DNA from: Micropterix aruncella
Taxonomy: Eukaryota > Arthropoda > Insecta > Lepidoptera > Micropterigidae
Assembly (NCBI GenBank): GCA_944548615.1
Contig: CALYMY010000049.1
Location: 62,001-126,000 of the forward strand
DNA length: 64,000 nucleotides
Reading direction: 5' to 3'
Shown piece by piece: positions 1 to 7,967 of this stretch. The stretch's first letter is position 1. Every line of letters starts with the position of its first letter. The notes below the pieces were generated by a model. It saw nothing but the letters and a program-made list of their open reading frames with translations. It did no database searches and was not told where the DNA came from. The position numbers were made by a program, and so were the translations under genes.

Positions 1-1778
1 GCCATTTCGTAGAGATTTCAAAGGCCTTCGTTCTGTCCGAACACCGTAACGCGTTAGGTTTACTCTATCTCGATTTATTTCGAAAAATGTGATTTTTTCA
101 TAATAATTTCCAAGTTCAAAATGAAAGTTTATATAAAAATTTTCAAAATATCAAAATTTCAAAAATGCCATTTTGTAGAGCTTAAGCGGGGTGTCGATCT
201 CGCCAAAGACCGCAACGCGGTAGGTTTACTCTATCTCGATTTATTTCGAAAAATGTGATTTTTTCATAACAATTTCTATGTTCAAAATGAAAGTTTATAT
301 AAAATTTTTCAAAATGTCAAAATTTCGAAAATGCCATTTTGTAGAGATTACCAAGGTCGTCGTTCTGTCCGAACGCCGTAACGCTATAGGTTTACTCTAT
401 CACGATCTTTTTCGAAAAATGTGATTTTTTCATAACAATTTCTATGTTTAAAATGAAATTTTATATAAAATTTTTCAAAATGTCAAAATTTCGAAAATGC
501 CATTTTGTAGAGATTACCAAGGCCGTCGTTCTGTCCGAACGCCGTAACGCTATAGGTTTACTCTATCACGATCTTTTTCGAAAAATGTGATTTTTTCATA
601 ATAATTTCTATGTTTAAAATGAAATTTTATATAAAATTTTTCAAAATGTCAAAATTTCAAAAATGCCATTTTGTAGAGCTTAAGCGGGGTGTCGATCTAG
701 CCAAAGACCGCAACGCGGTAGGTTTACTCTATCACGGTCTTTTTCGAAAAATGTCATTTATTCATAACAATTTCTATGTTCAAAATGAAAGTTTATATAA
801 AAAATTTCAAAATGTCAAAATTTCGAAAATGCCATTTCGTAGAGATTACCAAGGCCGTGGTTCTGTCCGAACGCCGTAACGCTATAGGTTTACTCTATCA
901 CGATCTTTTTCGAAAAATGTGATTTTTTCATTATAATTTCTATGTTTAAAATGAAATTTTATATAAAATTTTTCAAAATGTCAAAATTTCAAAAATGCCA
1001 TTTTGTAGAGCTTAAGCGGGGTGTCGATCTCGCCAAAGACCGCAACGCGGTAGGTTTACTCTATCTCGATTTATTTCGAAAAATGTGATTTTTTCATAAC
1101 AATTTCTATGTTCAAAATGAAAGTTTATATAAAAAATTTCAAAATGTCAAAATTTCGAAAATGCCATTTTGTAGAGATTACCAAGGCCGTCGTTCTGTCC
1201 GAACGCCGTAACCCTATAGGTTTACTCTATCACGATCTTTTTCGAAAAATGTGATTTTTTCATAACAATTTCTATGTTTAAAATGAAATTTTATATAAAA
1301 TTTTTCAAAATGTCAAAATTTCGAAAATGCCATTTTGTAGAGATTACCAAGGCCGTCGTTCTGTCCGAACGCCGTAACCCTATAGGTTTACTCTATCACG
1401 ATCTTTTTCGAAAAATATGATTTTTTCATAATAATTTCTATGTTTAAAATGAAATTTTATATAAAATTTTTCAAAAAGTCAAAATTTCAAAAATGCCATT
1501 TTGTAGAGCTTAAGCGGGGTGTCGATCTCGCCAAAGACCGCAACGCGGTAGGTTTACTCTATCTCGTTCTTTTGTGAAAAATGTGATTTTTTCATAACAA
1601 TTTCTATGTTCAAAATGAAAGTTTATATAAAAAATTTCAAAATGTCAAAATTTCGAAAATGCCATTTCGTAGAGATTTCAAAGGCCTTCGTTATGCCCAA
1701 ACACCGTAACGCGTTTTATTTACTCTATCACGGTCTTTTTCGAAAAATGACATTTATTCATAACAATTTCTATGTTCA

Positions 1779-3220
1779 GGAGTTCCCTCGTCGGGAGCCA
1801 ACCCTGGGTGCAGCAGCCATGTCATGGTGGAACTTAGTAATTGCCATCATAATGGAATGCCTATACCAAATTTCACGTCTCTACGGTTGACCGTTGAGGA
1901 GTTCCCTCGTCGGGAGCCAACCCTGGGTGCAGCAGCCATGTCATGGTGGAACTTAGTAATTGCCATCATAATGGAATGCCTATACCAAATTTCACGTCTC
2001 TACGGTTGACCGTTGAGGAGTTCCCTCGTCGGGAGCCAACCCTGGGTGCAGCAGCGATGTCATGGTGGAACTTAGAAATTGCCGTCATAATGGAATGCCT
2101 ATACCAAATTTCACGTCTCTACGGTTGACCGTTGAGGAGTTCCCTCGTCGGGAGCCAACCCTGGGTGCAGCAGCCATGTCATGGTGGAACTTAGTAATTG
2201 CCATCATAATGGAATGCCTATACCAAATTTCACGTCTCTACGGTTGACCGTTGAGGAGTTCCCTCGTCGGGAGCCAACCCTGGGTGCAGCAGCCATGTCA
2301 TGGTGGAACTTAGTAATTGCCATCATAATGGAATGCCTATACCAAATTTCACGTCTCTACGGTTGACCGTTGAGGAGTTCCCTCGTCGGGAGCCAACCCT
2401 GGGTGCAGCAGCCATGTCATGGTGGAACTTAGTAATTGCCATCATAATGGAATGCCTATACCAAATTTCACGTCTCTACGGTTGACCGTTGAGGAGTTCC
2501 CTCGTCGGGAGCCAACCCTGGGTGCAGCAGCCATGTCATGGTGGAACTTAGTAATTGCCATCATAATGGAATGCCTATACCAAATTTCACGTCTCTACGG
2601 TTGACCGTTGAGGAGTTCCCTCGTCGGGAGCCAACCCTGGGTGCAGCAGCGATGTCATGGTGGAACTTAGAAATTGCCGTCATAATGGAATGCCTATACC
2701 AAATTTCACGTCTCTACGGTTGACCGTTGAGGAGTTCCCTCGTCGGGAGCCAACCCTGGGTGCAGCAGCCATGTCATGGTGGAACTTAGTAATTGCCATC
2801 ATAATGGAATGCCTATACCAAATTTCACGTCTCTACGGTTGACCGTTGAGGAGTTCCCTCGTCGGGAGCCAACCCTGGGTGCAGCAGCCATGTCATGGTG
2901 GAACTTAGTAATTGCCATCATAATGGAATGCCTATACCAAATTTCACGTCTCTACGGTTGACCGTTGAGGAGTTCCCTCGTCGGGAGCCAACCCTGGGTG
3001 CAGCAGCCATGTCATGGTGGAACTTAGTAATTGCCATCATAATGGAATGCCTATACCAAATTTCACGTCTCTACGGTTGACCGTTGAGGAGTTCCCTCGT
3101 CGGGAGCCAACCCTGGGTGCAGCAGCCATGTCATGGTGGAACTTAGTAATTGCCATCATAATGGAATGCCTATACCAAATTTCACGTCTCTACGGTTGAC
3201 CGTTGAGGAGTTCCCTCGTC
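1779..3220 (+). repeat. Block B: 12 x 119-bp satellite monomers (reference copy)
   Basis: Monomers begin GGAGTTCCCTCG at 1779 and every 119 bp to 3088; a 14-bp stub (3207-3220) ends the block. Most are identical. Monomers 3 (2017) and 8 (2612) share three linked changes: CAGCC to CAGCG, TAGTAATT to TAGAAATT and GCCATC to GCCGTC. Their five-monomer spacing makes a 595-bp inner period. Each monomer holds several short inverted repeats: CCATG-T-CATGG, ACGGT-TG-ACCGT and TCCC-TCGTC-GGGA. A 61-codon frame opens at ATGGTGGAAC and closes at TGA in every monomer, overlapping its neighbour in another frame because 119 leaves remainder 2. This is a repeat effect, not a gene family. Base composition is clearly less AT-rich than block A, so A and B have separate origins. 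Confidence 0.94.
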
Positions 3221-3352
3221 CTTGTCACGTACCTCTTTCCGTAGGTTGTTTACTCCTTTTAATTCGTTTAACGCCTCGCGGGCAATATCTCTGGCTCTTT
3301 CCGGTATTTCTTCGAAATTCCGAAACGGCACTTCTATTTCTGTGGTCTCCAT
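3182..3352 (-). pseudogene. Captured 5' fragment of an unidentified protein-coding gene (56 codons)
   Basis: Minus-strand frame from ATG (3350-3352) to TGA (3182-3184). The start context is AAT-ATG-G, with A at -3 and G at +4, and an in-frame TGA lies upstream at 3371-3373, so this is the only available start. Residues 1-44, encoded by block C, look like a real protein. They begin METTEIEV, contain EIPERARDIAREALNEL, and are rich in E, R, K and L with the spacing of an amphipathic or coiled-coil helix. Residues 45-56 are read from block B in reverse, so the natural protein is truncated at 3220/3221. I do not recognise the family. All 15 copies appear identical; this reflects array homogenisation and says nothing about selection. 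It could still be a chance frame, because no homology search was possible. Confidence 0.45.
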
Positions 3353-3379
3353 ATTGTCTCTTCTCGTTGATCAAAGGCA

Positions 3380-3505
3380 CTGAAAATGAAAATGAAAAAG
3401 CACAGATTAAATAGTATTGAAAAGTAATTAAAGAAGAAGAAGAAGACGAGATAAAAAGCAGAAGCAATGAAATGAAAAGCGTTCTAAAACCCTATCTTTT
3501 GACAC
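3380..3505 (-). other. Putative intron with strong 3' splice site upstream of the captured ATG
   Basis: Read on the minus strand, the pyrimidine-rich TTTTCATTTTCATTTTCAG ends at 3380, a near-ideal 3' splice site placed 27 nt before the start codon. A matching donor GAG-GTGTCA lies at 3505, giving a 126-nt intron. A TACTATTTAAT stretch could supply a branch point. The exon after the acceptor has an in-frame stop before the ATG, so the intron would lie in the 5' untranslated region. The acceptor is convincing by eye; the donor is one of several possibilities. Confidence 0.35.
3431..3446 (+). repeat. AAG microsatellite in block C
   Basis: Five AAG triplets in a row inside the putative intron, giving a CTT tract on the minus strand. 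Length looks the same in every copy of C. Confidence 0.8.
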
Positions 3506-3599
3506 CTCGCTTGTGTGTATATGATAAAATAAAGAATATAATATTTAATTTATTAAACGAAGCCGCGGGAAAAATACTAAAACTCCCTTGGCTCGGATC

Positions 3600-3769
3600 G
3601 CTACTATTGAAAACAAACATCGTAAAATCGATAAATAAACTTTCGCAAGTATGACGAGGGCTGAAGTTACCATAGAAACAGAAATCGTTAAATCGATAAA
3701 TATTCTATTGCGAGTCGGGCCACCGCCTGAGCTCGTTACTATGGAAACAAAACCGTTAAATCGATAAAT
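3600..3769 (-). promoter_or_regulatory. Triplicated X-box plus CGATA/DRE-like module
   Basis: Three degenerate copies spaced 65-69 bp apart, each with two motifs 11-12 bp apart. On the minus strand the first motif is TTATCGAT (forward ATCGATAAAT at 3627-3636, 3692-3701, 3760-3769), one base from the insect DRE octamer TATCGATA and containing the CGATA core. The second is GTTTCTATGGTAAC (3666-3679) or GTTTCCATAGTAAC (3735-3748), which fit the RFX X-box pattern RYYNYYATRRNRAC; the third copy (3600-3614) is degenerate. The module lies about 250-420 bp upstream of the captured ATG, as expected for a promoter. RFX factors classically drive ciliary genes. Equivalent modules start at 7630, 11660, 15690, 19720, 23750, 27781, 31811, 36436, 40466, 44496, 48526, 52556, 56586 and 60616. 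Confidence 0.5.
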
Positions 3770-3924
3770 CAATATACCTATACAGATATTAAATCGTCTA
3801 TAATTCCGTTAATATTACTCAGATTTGAAAATTAAAAGAAGCGTTAGATGCGCAAAGCAAAACTCTATTAGATAATAATAAACAGGGAGGACTATTGATG
3901 CCTTTTAGCGCAATAGCCCTCAAA

Positions 3925-3937
3925 CGTCGGAAGCCAA
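3925..3937 (+). repeat. B-monomer remnant at the C/A junction, with 4-bp CGTC duplication
   Basis: CGTCGGAAGCCAA matches B monomer positions CGTCGGGAGCCAA with one mismatch. The B block breaks off at the same CGTC (3217-3220) before C begins. CGTC thus flanks 3221-3924 on both sides as a direct repeat, as a target-site duplication would. Block A starts directly after the remnant. Confidence 0.6.
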
Positions 3938-5808
3938 TTTATTTCGAAAAATGTGATTTTTTCATAACAATTTCTATGTTCAAAATGAAAGTTTATATAA
4001 AAAAATTCAAAATGTCAAAATTTCGAAAATGCCATTTCGTAGAGATTTCAAAGGCCTTCGTTCTGTCCGAACACCGTAACGCGTTAGGTTTACTCTATCT
4101 CGATTTATTTCGAAAAATGTGATTTTTTCATAATAATTTCCAAGTTCAAAATGAAAGTTTATATAAAAATTTTCAAAATATCAAAATTTCAAAAATGCCA
4201 TTTTGTAGAGCTTAAGCGGGGTGTCGATCTCGCCAAAGACCGCAACGCGGTAGGTTTACTCTATCTCGATTTATTTCGAAAAATGTGATTTTTTCATAAC
4301 AATTTCTATGTTCAAAATGAAAGTTTATATAAAATTTTTCAAAATGTCAAAATTTCGAAAATGCCATTTTGTAGAGATTACCAAGGTCGTCGTTCTGTCC
4401 GAACGCCGTAACGCTATAGGTTTACTCTATCACGATCTTTTTCGAAAAATGTGATTTTTTCATAACAATTTCTATGTTTAAAATGAAATTTTATATAAAA
4501 TTTTTCAAAATGTCAAAATTTCGAAAATGCCATTTTGTAGAGATTACCAAGGCCGTCGTTCTGTCCGAACGCCGTAACGCTATAGGTTTACTCTATCACG
4601 ATCTTTTTCGAAAAATGTGATTTTTTCATAATAATTTCTATGTTTAAAATGAAATTTTATATAAAATTTTTCAAAATGTCAAAATTTCAAAAATGCCATT
4701 TTGTAGAGCTTAAGCGGGGTGTCGATCTAGCCAAAGACCGCAACGCGGTAGGTTTACTCTATCACGGTCTTTTTCGAAAAATGTCATTTATTCATAACAA
4801 TTTCTATGTTCAAAATGAAAGTTTATATAAAAAATTTCAAAATGTCAAAATTTCGAAAATGCCATTTCGTAGAGATTACCAAGGCCGTGGTTCTGTCCGA
4901 ACGCCGTAACGCTATAGGTTTACTCTATCACGATCTTTTTCGAAAAATGTGATTTTTTCATTATAATTTCTATGTTTAAAATGAAATTTTATATAAAATT
5001 TTTCAAAATGTCAAAATTTCAAAAATGCCATTTTGTAGAGCTTAAGCGGGGTGTCGATCTCGCCAAAGACCGCAACGCGGTAGGTTTACTCTATCTCGAT
5101 TTATTTCGAAAAATGTGATTTTTTCATAACAATTTCTATGTTCAAAATGAAAGTTTATATAAAAAATTTCAAAATGTCAAAATTTCGAAAATGCCATTTT
5201 GTAGAGATTACCAAGGCCGTCGTTCTGTCCGAACGCCGTAACCCTATAGGTTTACTCTATCACGATCTTTTTCGAAAAATGTGATTTTTTCATAACAATT
5301 TCTATGTTTAAAATGAAATTTTATATAAAATTTTTCAAAATGTCAAAATTTCGAAAATGCCATTTTGTAGAGATTACCAAGGCCGTCGTTCTGTCCGAAC
5401 GCCGTAACCCTATAGGTTTACTCTATCACGATCTTTTTCGAAAAATATGATTTTTTCATAATAATTTCTATGTTTAAAATGAAATTTTATATAAAATTTT
5501 TCAAAAAGTCAAAATTTCAAAAATGCCATTTTGTAGAGCTTAAGCGGGGTGTCGATCTCGCCAAAGACCGCAACGCGGTAGGTTTACTCTATCTCGTTCT
5601 TTTGTGAAAAATGTGATTTTTTCATAACAATTTCTATGTTCAAAATGAAAGTTTATATAAAAAATTTCAAAATGTCAAAATTTCGAAAATGCCATTTCGT
5701 AGAGATTTCAAAGGCCTTCGTTATGCCCAAACACCGTAACGCGTTTTATTTACTCTATCACGGTCTTTTTCGAAAAATGACATTTATTCATAACAATTTC
5801 TATGTTCA
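3938..5808 (+). repeat. Block A: 166-bp AT-rich satellite monomers (reference copy)
   Basis: Monomers anchored on GCCATTT start at 4031 and then every 166 bp to 5691, preceded by a 93-bp partial and ending in a partial at GTTCA (5808). Total length is 11 x 166 + 45. The half with TATATAAA and TTTTTTCAT is AT-rich and nearly constant. The other half defines subtypes: A1 (GATTACCAAGG), A2 (GCTTAAGCGGGG) and A3 (GATTTCAAAGG). Order from 4031 is A3-A2-A1-A1-A2-A1-A2-A1-A1-A2-A3. Monomers 2-6 match 7-11 position by position, so there is an 830-bp inner duplication. A1 contains CGTTC-TGTCC-GAACG, a 5-bp stem with a 5-nt loop. Monomer length is close to a nucleosome repeat, as in many centromeric satellites. 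Open frames starting MFKMK run through one to two monomers and rotate because 166 is not divisible by three, so I do not call them genes. The family is not one I recognise by name. Confidence 0.93.
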
Positions 5809-7967
5809 GGAGTTCCCTCGTCGGGAGCCAACCCTGGGTGCAGCAGCCATGTCATGGTGGAACTTAGTAATTGCCATCATAATGGAATGCCTATACCAAA
5901 TTTCACGTCTCTACGGTTGACCGTTGAGGAGTTCCCTCGTCGGGAGCCAACCCTGGGTGCAGCAGCCATGTCATGGTGGAACTTAGTAATTGCCATCATA
6001 ATGGAATGCCTATACCAAATTTCACGTCTCTACGGTTGACCGTTGAGGAGTTCCCTCGTCGGGAGCCAACCCTGGGTGCAGCAGCGATGTCATGGTGGAA
6101 CTTAGAAATTGCCGTCATAATGGAATGCCTATACCAAATTTCACGTCTCTACGGTTGACCGTTGAGGAGTTCCCTCGTCGGGAGCCAACCCTGGGTGCAG
6201 CAGCCATGTCATGGTGGAACTTAGTAATTGCCATCATAATGGAATGCCTATACCAAATTTCACGTCTCTACGGTTGACCGTTGAGGAGTTCCCTCGTCGG
6301 GAGCCAACCCTGGGTGCAGCAGCCATGTCATGGTGGAACTTAGTAATTGCCATCATAATGGAATGCCTATACCAAATTTCACGTCTCTACGGTTGACCGT
6401 TGAGGAGTTCCCTCGTCGGGAGCCAACCCTGGGTGCAGCAGCCATGTCATGGTGGAACTTAGTAATTGCCATCATAATGGAATGCCTATACCAAATTTCA
6501 CGTCTCTACGGTTGACCGTTGAGGAGTTCCCTCGTCGGGAGCCAACCCTGGGTGCAGCAGCCATGTCATGGTGGAACTTAGTAATTGCCATCATAATGGA
6601 ATGCCTATACCAAATTTCACGTCTCTACGGTTGACCGTTGAGGAGTTCCCTCGTCGGGAGCCAACCCTGGGTGCAGCAGCGATGTCATGGTGGAACTTAG
6701 AAATTGCCGTCATAATGGAATGCCTATACCAAATTTCACGTCTCTACGGTTGACCGTTGAGGAGTTCCCTCGTCGGGAGCCAACCCTGGGTGCAGCAGCC
6801 ATGTCATGGTGGAACTTAGTAATTGCCATCATAATGGAATGCCTATACCAAATTTCACGTCTCTACGGTTGACCGTTGAGGAGTTCCCTCGTCGGGAGCC
6901 AACCCTGGGTGCAGCAGCCATGTCATGGTGGAACTTAGTAATTGCCATCATAATGGAATGCCTATACCAAATTTCACGTCTCTACGGTTGACCGTTGAGG
7001 AGTTCCCTCGTCGGGAGCCAACCCTGGGTGCAGCAGCCATGTCATGGTGGAACTTAGTAATTGCCATCATAATGGAATGCCTATACCAAATTTCACGTCT
7101 CTACGGTTGACCGTTGAGGAGTTCCCTCGTCGGGAGCCAACCCTGGGTGCAGCAGCCATGTCATGGTGGAACTTAGTAATTGCCATCATAATGGAATGCC
7201 TATACCAAATTTCACGTCTCTACGGTTGACCGTTGAGGAGTTCCCTCGTCCTTGTCACGTACCTCTTTCCGTAGGTTGTTTACTCCTTTTAATTCGTTTA
7301 ACGCCTCGCGGGCAATATCTCTGGCTCTTTCCGGTATTTCTTCGAAATTCCGAAACGGCACTTCTATTTCTGTGGTCTCCATATTGTCTCTTCTCGTTGA
7401 TCAAAGGCACTGAAAATGAAAATGAAAAAGCACAGATTAAATAGTATTGAAAAGTAATTAAAGAAGAAGAAGAAGACGAGATAAAAAGCAGAAGCAATGA
7501 AATGAAAAGCGTTCTAAAACCCTATCTTTTGACACCTCGCTTGTGTGTATATGATAAAATAAAGAATATAATATTTAATTTATTAAACGAAGCCGCGGGA
7601 AAAATACTAAAACTCCCTTGGCTCGGATCGCTACTATTGAAAACAAACATCGTAAAATCGATAAATAAACTTTCGCAAGTATGACGAGGGCTGAAGTTAC
7701 CATAGAAACAGAAATCGTTAAATCGATAAATATTCTATTGCGAGTCGGGCCACCGCCTGAGCTCGTTACTATGGAAACAAAACCGTTAAATCGATAAATC
7801 AATATACCTATACAGATATTAAATCGTCTATAATTCCGTTAATATTACTCAGATTTGAAAATTAAAAGAAGCGTTAGATGCGCAAAGCAAAACTCTATTA
7901 GATAATAATAAACAGGGAGGACTATTGATGCCTTTTAGCGCAATAGCCCTCAAACGTCGGAAGCCAA
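3938..7967 (+). repeat. Unit 2 (complete)
   Basis: A 3938-5808, B 5809-7250, C 7251-7967, gene fragment 7212-7382 minus. Like unit 1 it keeps G in B monomer 12 (7119). I saw no private differences from unit 1. Confidence 0.95.

Larger units (their letters stand above)
1..3937 (+). repeat. Unit 1 (5'-truncated by window edge)
   Basis: A 1-1778 (the first 93 bases of the block lie outside the window), B 1779-3220, C 3221-3937, captured gene fragment 3182-3352 on the minus strand. Monomer 12 of B keeps G at 3089; units 3-15 have A at the equivalent place. Confidence 0.95.
3221..3937 (-). repeat. Block C: 717-bp non-satellite spacer (reference copy)
   Basis: This is the only part of the unit without satellite monomers. 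On the minus strand, from high to low coordinates, it holds a three-copy promoter-like module (3600-3769), a possible 126-bp intron (3380-3505) with an AAG/CTT microsatellite, and the start of a coding-like frame (ATG at 3350-3352). Positions 3770-3924 are AT-rich with nothing I can identify, and 3925-3937 is a B-monomer remnant. No terminal inverted repeats join the two ends (CTTGTCACG at the left, CCCTCAAA at 3924), so C does not look like a DNA transposon. It is essentially invariant in all 15 complete copies apart from position 11755 in unit 3. Confidence 0.85.

Noticed and set aside
610..879. Lysine- and phenylalanine-rich frames starting MFKMK in block A as genes
   Set aside because: They are readings through one and a half AT-rich monomers. 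Length depends only on which monomers carry stops, and no domain or coding character is visible.
1824..3199. Overlapping 61-codon open frames in every B monomer as a small-protein family
   Set aside because: The frame rotates from monomer to monomer because 119 is not a multiple of three, each frame ends at the same TGA, and the pattern follows wholly from the repeat.
1779..3220. CRISPR array
   Set aside because: The period is 119 bp with no alternation of constant repeats and unique spacers, and there are no cas-like genes.
3225..3467. 80-codon minus-strand frame across block C as the real coding frame
   Set aside because: It begins inside the putative intron with low-complexity S/F/L sequence from microsatellite and pyrimidine tract. 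The 56-codon frame in another phase has the better start and protein-like composition.
3883..3902. Bacterial ribosome-binding site (GGGAGGAC before TTGATG) opening a 75-codon frame
   Set aside because: The frame runs straight into block A satellite and the context is eukaryotic; this is most likely coincidence.
3221..3924. Block C as a DNA transposon or non-autonomous element
   Set aside because: Its ends are not inverted repeats and no transposase remnant is visible. The CGTC flanks alone are not enough.
4031..4200. CENP-B box in the A monomer around CTTCGTTCTGTCCGAA
   Set aside because: The TTCG start is present, but the required A and CGGG core positions do not match.
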